Of a stretch of 37,370 nucleotides of DNA, positions 30,706-37,370 are shown piece by piece. Location: NCBI GenBank assembly GCA_018713005.1, contig DVFX01000018.1:1-37370 (forward strand), written 5' to 3'. The stretch's first letter is position 1; each line of letters starts with the position of its first letter. The notes beneath the pieces are model-generated. The model searched no databases. It was given only the letters and a program-made list of their open reading frames with translations, and was not told the DNA's origin. The position numbers were made by a program, and so were the translations under genes. This DNA is from Scatomorpha gallistercoris (GTDB lineage: Bacteria > Bacillota > Clostridia > Oscillospirales > Oscillospiraceae).

Positions 30706-32058
30706 TTATTGGCCCTGCTCCAGCAAAATGACGTGCTCCACGCCGTAGTAGAGGGCCAGGGCCTCGTTCTGCCAGCTGCCCGTGTCCGGGCTGATGTCTC
30801 CGGCAGGGTCGAAGCAGTTGCAGCGCGCGTGGCCGGAGACGGCCTCGACGTACACGTCCGTCTGCCCGGCGGCCTTCTGATCCATGGCGCTCTCGTCCCT
30901 CGCCTTGACGGCGGCGCGGGTGGAGAGCAGGTCTGTGATACCGGCGCCGTAGGTGACGGCGCAGGCGAGCAGCGCTGCGGCGCATACGGCGGGGATTGCG
31001 GCGCGGGGCAGCTTCTCAGGCAGGCGTATCTCGGCAAATACGGCCAATACGGTCACTGCGGCGAGGACGCCGGAGCAGCACCAGGCGCGCAGCGGGAAGT
31101 AGGGCGCGGCACACATGCAGTAGGCCGCTACGATGGCCGCGCAGAGCCAGACGATGCCGTTTGAGTACTTGCGCAGCCAGTACATGAAGCCCTGTCCGCG
31201 CGATTGCACGATGCTGAGGGCGAGCAATATGAGCCCCAATGCCAGCGGCAGCCAGAGATAGCGTATGGCGTCGAGGGTGACATCCGGGATGCGGCCCAGC
31301 CAGACGCGGAGGCTGCCCAGCCCGCCCATGTTATCTGCCTTGAGCGCCTGGGCGGGGGAGAAGAAGAGCAGCGCGGCCCCGGCGATGAAGCCCGCCGCGC
31401 CGGTGAACATCCAGGCCCTGAAGGGCCTTTTCAGCAGCGCGCGGCGCACGAGCAGCAGCACGAGGGCCACGGCAGCGGCCAGGCAGGCGTTCTCACCCGA
31501 CCAGCCGGCCAGCAGCCCGAGGAAGGGCATGCCTATAATGCGCAGGAGCCTGTGCGAGCCCCCGTCGCCGTCGGAGCGGTAGGGCATCAGGAAGAGCAGC
31601 GCGAAGAGCGCCGTCCACATGTAGTTGAAGGAGCCGGTCAGCCACAGGCAGCTCTGGCCAAAGTCCGGCAGTGTCAGCCAGACCAGGGCGTAGATTGCGA
31701 GGAGACAGAGCGGCCTCATGCGCCGGAAGGTGCCGAAGGCGGCGTAGTATCCGGCGAAGCCCAGGGCCAGGAAGGCCAGGGTGTTGAAGATGTTGAAGAG
31801 CGTCCGGCTGCCCGGCATCAGGAAGAGCTGCACCAGAGTGTGGACTATGGCGCGGCCGTTCATCACTTTGTAGTGGTTGAGCTGCGAGAGATACAGCTCG
31901 TACAGGTTGGTTATCCTGTCCTTGGGCGCGCCCTCGGCATAGGTGAACATGTACGAGTAGTCGTCGGCGTAGAAGGGCGTGGCGAGGTTCAGACAAAAGA
32001 AGGCCGCGGCGGCCAGCGCAATGCCGCAGATTAGTACGGCGCGTTCACGCCTGCTCAT
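30706..32058 (-). CDS. DUF6056-type polytopic membrane protein, possible GT-C glycosyltransferase
   Basis: A 450-aa protein with about 10 to 11 membrane segments and a soluble C-terminal end of about 75 residues. After the first segment comes an outer loop with ATPFYADDYSYMF (Asp 32-Asp 33). An acidic pair in the first outer loop is the catalytic site pattern of GT-C enzymes that use lipid-phosphate sugars. The length and overall pattern agree with DUF6056, whose function is not established. The ATG (32058) overlaps the stop of the upstream GtrB-like gene (ATGA), so the two are coupled, which supports a joint job: the partner makes polyprenyl-phosphate sugar and this protein uses it outside. 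The larger open frame to 32418 is a shadow of the partner gene. Confidence 0.75.
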   Translation of the reverse strand: MSRRERAVLICGIALAAAAFFCLNLATPFYADDYSYMFTYAEGAPKDRITNLYELYLSQLNHYKVMNGRAIVHTLVQLFLMPGSRTLFNIFNTLAFLALGFAGYYAAFGTFRRMRPLCLLAIYALVWLTLPDFGQSCLWLTGSFNYMWTALFALLFLMPYRSDGDGGSHRLLRIIGMPFLGLLAGWSGENACLAAAVALVLLLVRRALLKRPFRAWMFTGAAGFIAGAALLFFSPAQALKADNMGGLGSLRVWLGRIPDVTLDAIRYLWLPLALGLILLALSIVQSRGQGFMYWLRKYSNGIVWLCAAIVAAYCMCAAPYFPLRAWCCSGVLAAVTVLAVFAEIRLPEKLPRAAIPAVCAAALLACAVTYGAGITDLLSTRAAVKARDESAMDQKAAGQTDVYVEAVSGHARCNCFDPAGDISPDTGSWQNEALALYYGVEHVILLEQGQ

Positions 32059-32993
32059 TTGAGCCCCTTCTCCGTCTCGCGGACTATATACACGGGGCGG
32101 TGCTTGGCCTCCATGTAGGTCTTGGCGAGGTACTGGCCCAGCATGCCGATGAAGAACATCAGCAGCCCGCCGACGAGCAGTATCAGGCTGACGATGGTCG
32201 GATAGCCCGCGACGGGGTTGCCGAAGATGAGCGTCTTTATGACGGTGACCAGCAGCATGATTATCGCTATGACGCAGCAGATGACGCCCAGGATGCTCGA
32301 GAAGGCCAGGGGCTTCGTCGAGAAGGCCATCATGCCGTCTATGGAGTAGTGCAGGAGTTTGGTGAAGTTCCACTTGCTTGTACCGGCGGCGCGGTCGCGG
32401 CTGACATAGGGTATCCACTTGGTCTTGAAGCCGACCCAGGAGAAGATGCCCTTCGTGAAGCGGTTGTACTCGGGCAGGCTGAGCACGGCGTCAACCATGC
32501 CCCGGCGCATCAGCCGGTAATCGGTGGCGCCCTCGACGTACTCGGTTTCGCTCAGCGCGTTCATGAGCTTCGAGAACAGGCGGCTGCCGCCGGAGCGCAT
32601 CTTCGTCTCGCCCTCGCGGTCCACGCGGCGGGCGGCGGCGCAGTCGTACTCGCCGTCCTTTATGGCGTCGTACATCTCTATCAGCATCTCGGGCGGATGC
32701 TGCAAATCCGCGTCCATGACGGCGGTGTAGTCGCCCGTGGCCATCTCCAGCCCGGCCAGCATAGCGGACTCCTTGCCGAAGTTGCGGGAAAATGAGACAA
32801 AGCGCACACGCTCGTCCCGCTTCGAGAGCTCGCGCAGCATTTCAAGCGTTCTGTCGGACGAGCCGTCGTCTACAAAGCAGTATTCAAAGTCCACATAGTC
32901 CATAAGCCCCGCTACGCGCGTGAGCTCGTCGTAGAGCTTGCCGAGGACCTCCTCCTCGTTGTAGCAAGGTACCACGACAGATATGAGTGGCAT
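32055..32993 (-). CDS. GtrB/DPM1-like polyprenyl-phosphate glycosyltransferase
   Basis: A 312-aa family 2 glycosyltransferase that moves a hexose from a nucleotide sugar to undecaprenyl phosphate on the inner face. The N-terminal GT-A domain shows SVVVPCYNEEEV (5-16), VDDGSSD (41-47), the metal site MDADLQHPP (93-101) and SRNFGKESA. RDRAAGTSKWNFTKL (about 208) precedes two C-terminal membrane segments (about 230-255 and 268-292), the GtrB layout. The frame is open to 33158, but the ATG at 32993 has GGAGGTG about 5 nt upstream and begins the usual PLISVVVP. It is first in a two-gene unit with DUF6056. Confidence 0.93.
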   Translation of the reverse strand: MPLISVVVPCYNEEEVLGKLYDELTRVAGLMDYVDFEYCFVDDGSSDRTLEMLRELSKRDERVRFVSFSRNFGKESAMLAGLEMATGDYTAVMDADLQHPPEMLIEMYDAIKDGEYDCAAARRVDREGETKMRSGGSRLFSKLMNALSETEYVEGATDYRLMRRGMVDAVLSLPEYNRFTKGIFSWVGFKTKWIPYVSRDRAAGTSKWNFTKLLHYSIDGMMAFSTKPLAFSSILGVICCVIAIIMLLVTVIKTLIFGNPVAGYPTIVSLILLVGGLLMFFIGMLGQYLAKTYMEAKHRPVYIVRETEKGLK

Positions 32994-33023
32994 GACACAC
33001 ACCTCCAAGGGAATATCCGTAAC

Positions 33024-33052
33024 ATTATAGCACAGCGCCTCGTGGAGCGCAA
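33024..33052 (-). promoter_or_regulatory. Promoter of the GtrB-DUF6056 unit
   Basis: On minus: TTGCGC (33047-33052), 17 nt, TATAAT (33024-33029) with a TGC extension before it. Confidence 0.75.
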
Positions 33053-33223
33053 TGTCAACCGCGCCTCCAACCGGCGAATTTCGTGAACGGGCGGCGTAAA
33101 AGCGTCGAAGTATAGTTATGTAAACTGAAACCCGACGGGCTTCGACAAACGGCGACAAAAATACCTGTTGAAAACCCTGTTGATAATGTGCAAAACCCGG
33201 TGGTTTGAGGCGATACAGCGGTT

Positions 33224-33251
33224 AGCCTGTAGGCTGTCAAGCCTATTTTTT
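33224..33251 (+). promoter_or_regulatory. Attenuator-like leader of the dacF-type gene
   Basis: TAGGCT (33230-33235) pairs with AGCCTA (33240-33245), followed by six T: a short intrinsic terminator. The same AGGCT can pair instead with AGCCT at 33224-33228, which would dissolve the terminator. It lies 90 bp before the gene in the 348-bp spacer 32994-33341, which otherwise holds the minus-strand promoter and a GTCGAAG/CTTCGAC inverted repeat (33104-33110/33140-33146). The short stems make function uncertain. Confidence 0.4.
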
Positions 33252-33341
33252 GAGCTTTGACGCATAACTGAGGTAACCTCTGCGGCCCGCATATCCCGGA
33301 CAGGTCGCGAATAGCTTATACAAAAAGCTCGGAGGGGAAAT

Positions 33342-34490
33342 ATGAAGCGTATACTTGCTTTGCTTATGGCCTGCCTGGCCCTGGGAGTTACGGGCGCGTC
33401 TGCCTCGTCGGATGGGAACGTGGACGTGGCCGCACCGGCGGCGGTGCTGATGGAGAAAACGACGGGGCGCGTGCTCTTTGCCAAGGGGGAGAATGAGGAG
33501 CGCGCCCCGGCCTCGGTGACGAAGGTGATGACGCTGCTGCTGGCGGCGGAGGCGGTGGACTCGGGCGCGCTGGGCCTGGACGACACCGTCACCGCCTCGG
33601 CGCACGCCGCGAGCATGGGCGGCAGCCAGGTCTGGCTCGAGCAGGGGGAGCAGATGAGCGTTTCGGAGATGATAAAGTGCATCGCCGTCGTCTCTGCCAA
33701 CGACTGCGCCGTGGCCCTGGCCGAGCACATCGCGGGCAGCGAGGAGGCCTTCGTGGCGCGCATGAACGAGCGCGCGAGCGAGCTCGGCCTTGCGAATACT
33801 CATTTCACCAACTGCACGGGCCTGTTCGACGACTCAGAGCACTACACCAGCGCGCTCGACCTCGCCGTTATGAGCCGCGAGCTCATAGGCCACGACTGGA
33901 TAAAGGAGTACACGACCATTTGGATGGACAGCATAAGGGGAGGGGAGTTCGGCCTGTCGAACACCAACCACCTGCTGCGCTCCCTGGACGGCTGCACAGG
34001 GCTCAAGACCGGCTGGACGACGCAGGCCGGTTATTGTATCTCCGTTACGGCGGAGCGCGAGGACACCGAGTACATCGCCGTCGTCATGGGCTCCGACAGC
34101 TCCGAGAACCGCAACGCCGACGCCTCGGCGCTAATAAACTACGCCTTTGCCAACTGGGTGCTCTGCCCGGCGCTGGACAGCGCCCTGCCGCCGGTGCGCG
34201 TGGAACTCGGCACGGTGAGCTCGGTACAGCCGGGCATCGCCGGGGACGGCTACGTCCTGCTGCCTCGCTCCGACGCGGCAAACCTTTCGCGCAGCATAGA
34301 TTTGCCCGAGAGCGTGAACGCCCCTGTCAGCGCCGGGGACACCCTCGGGACGCTGACGCTCTCGTCGGGCGAAAGGGAGCTCTGCCGCGTCACGCTGACC
34401 GCGCTCTCCGACGTACCGCGCCTTGGGGCGGGCGGATTGCTGTCGGATATGCTCAGATTGCTGGTCTGCCTGCCTGTGTCCTCCACTTGA
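33342..34490 (+). CDS. D-alanyl-D-alanine carboxypeptidase (DacF/PBP5-like)
   Basis: A 382-aa low-molecular-weight penicillin-binding protein of family S11, trimming terminal D-Ala from stem peptides outside the membrane. A signal peptide (about 1-22) precedes the transpeptidase-fold domain with all three motifs: S58-V-T-K61 (APASVTK), S118-A-N120 and K222-T-G224. A PBP5-type C-terminal beta domain (about 275-355) and a hydrophobic tail (about 363-377) follow; the tail may anchor the enzyme. GGAGGGG lies 5 nt before the ATG. With VanY it is the second D,D-carboxypeptidase in the window. DacF in Bacillus acts in spore cortex synthesis, but the sequence alone does not separate sporulation from vegetative types. 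Confidence 0.94.
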   Translation: MKRILALLMACLALGVTGASASSDGNVDVAAPAAVLMEKTTGRVLFAKGENEERAPASVTKVMTLLLAAEAVDSGALGLDDTVTASAHAASMGGSQVWLEQGEQMSVSEMIKCIAVVSANDCAVALAEHIAGSEEAFVARMNERASELGLANTHFTNCTGLFDDSEHYTSALDLAVMSRELIGHDWIKEYTTIWMDSIRGGEFGLSNTNHLLRSLDGCTGLKTGWTTQAGYCISVTAEREDTEYIAVVMGSDSSENRNADASALINYAFANWVLCPALDSALPPVRVELGTVSSVQPGIAGDGYVLLPRSDAANLSRSIDLPESVNAPVSAGDTLGTLTLSSGERELCRVTLTALSDVPRLGAGGLLSDMLRLLVCLPVSST

Positions 34491-34556
34491 GACTGGATTT
34501 GAAGCTCTTTGAAGAGCAAATTCCCCACTTCGCGGGTGAGGCCGAGGATTTGCCAC

Positions 34557-34584
34557 TTGTAATTTCGGGAAAATGTAGTATAAT
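34557..34584 (+). promoter_or_regulatory. Promoter of pgi
   Basis: TTGTAA (34557-34562), a 16-nt spacer and TATAAT (34579-34584). A small GCTCTT/AAGAGC hairpin precedes it but lacks a T-run. Confidence 0.75.
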
Positions 34585-34629
34585 CCATCTAGGCAACGCC
34601 TTACTCTTAATAGACAAGGACTGAGGAAC

Positions 34630-35901
34630 ATGGTTAAAGTCGATCTCAGCGGCTGTCAAAAGTTCTTTGACGCTTCCGGCCCGGATTTTGCCGCCGCCGC
34701 TTCTGCGCACAGAGTGCTGACCGAAAAGACCGGCCAGGGCGCGGACTTCACCGGCTGGCTGGAGCTGCCCAGGCTCATCAAGCGCACCGAGCTCAAGGGC
34801 ATAATCTCCGCCGCGAACAAGATACGCTCGCGTTCCAAGGCGCTGGTCGTAGTCGGCATCGGCGGCAGCTACCTGGGCGCCCGGGGGGCGATAGAGCTGC
34901 TGCGGCCCATACAGCGCGCCGATGAGCCGCGCGTGTACTTCGTGGGCAACGGTCTGAGCGGCGACTACCTGAGCGGCATTATAGAGCAGCTCGGCGACGA
35001 CGACTTTGACGTGAACGTGATAAGCAAGTCCGGCACGACGCTTGAGCCGGCTCTGTCTTTCCGCGTGTTCCGCGCCATGCTCGAGCGCAAGTACGGCTCC
35101 TCTGCCAAGAAGCACATCTTCGCCACGACGGACGCCAACCGCGGCGTGCTGCACGACATGGCGGTGGCCGAGGGCTGGGAGCGCTTTGTCGTCCCCGACG
35201 ACGTGGGCGGCCGCTACAGCGTGCTCTCCGCCGTAGGCCTGCTGTCCATGGCCGTCGCGGGCATAGACGTCACGGCAATCATAGACCACGCCATCGAATT
35301 CTTCCAGACGCTCGACCAGCGCAGCCCCGATAACCCCGCGTGGCAGTACGCGGCCGCGAGGCAGCACCTGTATTCCCACGGCTACGGCATCGAATTGCTG
35401 GCCTGCTATGAACCCAGCTTCAGGTTCATGGCCGAGTGGTGGAAGCAGCTCTACGGCGAGAGCGAGGGCAAGAACGGCATAGGTATTTTCCCGGCCAGCC
35501 TCGAGTACACTGCGGACCTGCACTCCATGGGCCAGTACGTCCAGGACGGGCCGCGCACGATGTTCGAGACCGTAGTGAGCTTCGACGCTCCGCTTGAGAA
35601 GCTCGCCGTACCCTTCCGCATGGGCGACCCGGACAAGCTCAACTACCTCGCCGGACGCGACTTCGCCGACGTCTGCGCCACTGCGCGCGAGGCCGTCAAG
35701 GCCGCGCATGTCTCCGGCGGCGTGCCGAATATCGGCGTGAGCGTGGACAGGCGCGACGAGATCGGCTATGCCGAGCTGGTGTGCTTCTTCGAGCTCGCCT
35801 GCGGCATCAGCGGCTACATGTCCGGCGTCAACCCCTTCAACCAGCCCGGCGTCGAGGCCTACAAGAAGAACATGTTCAAGATGCTCGGCAAGCCCGAATA
35901 A
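34630..35901 (+). CDS. pgi: Glucose-6-phosphate isomerase
   Basis: A 423-aa glycolytic isomerase (glucose 6-phosphate to fructose 6-phosphate), in the shorter Firmicutes size class. Phosphosugar (SIS) domains: VVGIGGSYLGARGAIELL (about 74-91), the phosphate loop VISKSGTTLEPALSFR (about 128-143), GGRYSVLSAVGLL and the C-terminal GVNPFNQPGVEAYKKNMFKMLG. The acid/base region SEGKNGIGIFPASLEYTADLHSMGQY (about 278-303) is present. The ATG has AAGGA and GAGG within 3 to 10 nt upstream. A lone gene between its own promoter and terminator. Confidence 0.96.
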   Translation: MVKVDLSGCQKFFDASGPDFAAAASAHRVLTEKTGQGADFTGWLELPRLIKRTELKGIISAANKIRSRSKALVVVGIGGSYLGARGAIELLRPIQRADEPRVYFVGNGLSGDYLSGIIEQLGDDDFDVNVISKSGTTLEPALSFRVFRAMLERKYGSSAKKHIFATTDANRGVLHDMAVAEGWERFVVPDDVGGRYSVLSAVGLLSMAVAGIDVTAIIDHAIEFFQTLDQRSPDNPAWQYAAARQHLYSHGYGIELLACYEPSFRFMAEWWKQLYGESEGKNGIGIFPASLEYTADLHSMGQYVQDGPRTMFETVVSFDAPLEKLAVPFRMGDPDKLNYLAGRDFADVCATAREAVKAAHVSGGVPNIGVSVDRRDEIGYAELVCFFELACGISGYMSGVNPFNQPGVEAYKKNMFKMLGKPE

Positions 35902-35912
35902 CTGCATATCCC

Positions 35913-35944
35913 AAAGGCCGTACCGCCGAGCGGTACGGCCTTTT
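35913..35944 (+). terminator. Terminator of pgi
   Basis: A perfect 14-bp stem (35913-35926/35930-35943, loop CGA) ends in TTTT. The following 35945-36085 is GC-rich, hairpin-prone and non-coding, with nothing recognised. Confidence 0.9.
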
Positions 35945-36085
35945 CACGCTCGGCGCGCCGCTCCTCCGGATGGGCGGCGCACAAGCGGCCGGCGCCGCGC
36001 CGCGTGGAAGGGCCTCAGTCACCTGTACGAAATGCGCTCCGCAGCCGCCTCGGCTGCGCTACCGAAGCGACAGGCTGATATGCCC

Positions 36086-36114
36086 TTGACAACGCCGGTG
36101 GGCTTGTATATAAT
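36086..36114 (+). promoter_or_regulatory. Promoter of valS
   Basis: TTGACA (36086-36091), 17 nt, TATAAT (36109-36114): a fully consensus promoter feeding the T-box leader. Confidence 0.92.
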
Positions 36115-36124
36115 GTCAGGGTAT

Positions 36125-36395
36125 CAAAAGCGTTGACGGGCAGGAGTAGGCGCTTCGCGGAAGCAGAGAGAGTGGGCGGATGGTGCAAGCCCTCGTGAAG
36201 CGGCGCCGAAGGTCGGCCCTGAGCTGCGCGGCTGAAACCGGATAGACAGCGGCCGGACGGGCCGTCTGCAATCCGTAGTAGGCACGCGCCGGCTGCTCCC
36301 GTTACAGAGCCAAGAGTGCCGCGCCATGCGCGGAATTCAGGTGGTACCACGCTTACAAAAGCGCCCTGAAGCATTGTGCTTCGGGGCTTTTTTCG
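36125..36395 (+). promoter_or_regulatory. T-box leader controlling valS
   Basis: The leader has a Stem I with AGGAGTAGG (about 36141-36149) and a GGATGGTGCAAGCC distal loop region. The likely specifier is GTC (Val) at 36212-36214 before CCCTGAGC. The T-box sequence AGGTGGTACCACG lies at 36339-36351, where TGGT would pair with the A discriminator of tRNA(Val). The terminator (36364-36373/36377-36386, then T6) is last. Uncharged tRNA(Val) would favour read-through into valS. The specifier position is read by eye and is the least certain part. Confidence 0.92.
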
Positions 36396-36423
36396 TTCCC
36401 GGAGCTGTCTGAAAGGAGAAGTT

Positions 36424-37370
36424 ATGAAAGAACTGCCGAAAGTCTATGACCCGCACGAGGTCGAGAAAAAAATCTACGACTTGTGGCTGAAGGGCAACTA
36501 TTTCCACGCCGAGCGCGACCCGGAGAAGAAGCCCTTCACCATAGTCATCCCGCCCCCGAACGTCACCGGCCAGCTGCACCTCGGCCACGCCTTCGACGAG
36601 ACCATCCAGGATATTCTCATCCGCTACAAGCGCATGGACGGCTACAGCGCGCTCTGGCTGCCCGGATACGACCACGCGGGCATCGCCACGCAGATAAAGG
36701 TCGAGGAGAAGCTCCGCAATGAGGGCAAGACCCGCTTCGACCTGGGCCGTGAGGGCTTCCTGGACGAGGTCTGGGCCTGGAAGAACAAGTTCGGCAACAG
36801 GATAGTCGAGCAGCTCAAGACCCTGGGTTCCAGCTGCGACTGGGAACGCCAGCGCTTCACGATGGACGACACCTGCGCCAAGGCTGTGCGCGAGACCTTC
36901 GTCAACATGTATGAGAAGGGCCTCATCTACAAAGGCCACCGCATCATAAACTGGTGCCCGCACTGCACCACCGCGCTCTCCGACGCCGAGGTCGAGTACG
37001 TTGAAAAGCCCGGCCACCTCTGGCATGTGCGCTACCCGCTCTCCGACGGCTCCGGTGAGCTCATCATCGCCACTACCCGCCCCGAGACCATGCTCGGCGA
37101 CACCGGCGTCGCCGTCAACCCCAACGACGAGCGCTACAAGGACATCGTCGGCAAAACCTGCATCCTGCCGCTCGTTGGCCGCGAGATACCCATCGTCGCC
37201 GACGAGTACGTCGAGATGGACTTCGGCACCGGCTGCGTCAAGATGACGCCCTGCCACGACCCGAACGACTTCGAGGTCGCCCAGCGCCACGGCCTTGAGG
37301 AGATACTCATCCTCGATGAGAACGCCAAGATTATCAACGGCGGCAAGTACAACGGCATGGACCGCTACGA
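36424..37370 (+). CDS. valS: Valyl-tRNA synthetase (5' part, cut by window edge)
   Basis: The first 315 codons of a class I synthetase normally about 880 aa long. The start reads MKELPKVYDPHEVEKKIYDLW (given here in part), then IPPPNVTGQLHLGHAF with the HIGH motif as HLGH (about residue 57), LPGYDHAGIATQ, and WCPHC near residue 178. The editing (CP1) domain follows, with TTRPETMLGDTGVAV (about 219-233). The KMSKS motif and anticodon-binding domain lie beyond the window. AAAGGAG lies 6 nt before the ATG. Expression depends on the T-box upstream. Confidence 0.97.
   Translation, partial: MKELPKVYDPHEVEKKIYDLWLKGNYFHAERDPEKKPFTIVIPPPNVTGQLHLGHAFDETIQDILIRYKRMDGYSALWLPGYDHAGIATQIKVEEKLRNEGKTRFDLGREGFLDEVWAWKNKFGNRIVEQLKTLGSSCDWERQRFTMDDTCAKAVRETFVNMYEKGLIYKGHRIINWCPHCTTALSDAEVEYVEKPGHLWHVRYPLSDGSGELIIATTRPETMLGDTGVAVNPNDERYKDIVGKTCILPLVGREIPIVADEYVEMDFGTGCVKMTPCHDPNDFEVAQRHGLEEILILDENAKIINGGKYNGMDRY

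Noticed and set aside
33170..33195. TGTTGATAA, one base from a DnaA box, with a nearby TGTTGAAAA
   Set aside because: Only one to two imperfect copies, no dnaA, dnaN or AT-rich unwinding region, so no origin is supported.
34453..35907. A 484-codon minus-strand open frame over pgi
   Set aside because: Antisense shadow of a clear glucose-6-phosphate isomerase gene.
1..37370. CRISPR arrays, insertion sequences, prophage, tRNA or rRNA genes
   Set aside because: I looked for spaced direct repeats, transposase or integrase motifs, tRNA T-loop/cloverleaf patterns and rRNA segments and saw none.

Overview
The window reads as chromosomal DNA of a high-GC, Gram-positive-type anaerobe of the class Clostridia, most likely Oscillospirales. 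Support comes from strong AGGAGG-type ribosome binding sites, sigma-A promoters close to TTGACA-17-TATAAT, a T-box before valS, an FMN riboswitch before an ECF riboflavin transporter gene, QueT and QueH for queuosine salvage, the rpsF-ssb-rpsR operon, a four-domain flavodiiron protein with rubredoxins, and a SpoVB-like flippase. I see no phage genes, transposase, CRISPR array, rRNA or tRNA gene. The content is mostly housekeeping, and the more unusual signals lie in leaders and intergenic DNA.

Layout. 1-1200: an edge region rich in hairpins, a putative ABC-transporter-type membrane protein and a small PepSY-like protein, both on minus. 1200-3140: an intergenic block with a possible minus-strand small RNA, then a uracil permease gene. 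3150-5140: queT and queH on minus, separated by a structured leader, with a dCMP deaminase gene divergent from queH. 5160-6540: rpsF-ssb-rpsR on minus. 6600-9950: the flavodiiron protein on minus, then the FAD:protein FMN transferase ApbE on plus. 9950-13940: a 55-aa protein, recG, a puzzling 350-bp spacer and a SpoVB/MurJ-like flippase. 13940-18530: a PAP2-family membrane protein, glutamyl-Q tRNA(Asp) synthetase, a P-type ATPase and a DUF2200 protein. 18640-19640: FMN riboswitch and ribU.

19710-23680 is a compact minus-strand operon: response regulator, histidine kinase, membrane-anchored extracytoplasmic protein, VanY-type D,D-carboxypeptidase and P-loop ATPase. All its junctions overlap or nearly touch, and direct repeats lie over its promoter. 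23700-28100: carAB on minus. 28190-30190: a processive-type GT2 glycosyltransferase and an orphan 64-aa protein, each with repeats at its promoter. 30190-33060: a GtrB-like glycosyltransferase translationally coupled to a DUF6056 membrane protein, then tspO. 33220-37370: dacF-type D,D-carboxypeptidase behind an attenuator-like leader, pgi, and a T-box-controlled valS cut by the window edge.

Two themes recur. One is envelope work: two D,D-carboxypeptidases, a flippase, a PAP2 protein, two glycosyltransferases, DUF6056 and a two-component system. The other is cofactor and nucleotide salvage with RNA control: flavin, queuosine precursor, uracil, carbamoyl phosphate and dCMP. The strongest candidates for undescribed biology are the minus-strand RNA at about 1285-1541, the duplicated hairpin motif in the queT leader, and the kinase/anchored-protein/VanY/ATPase operon.
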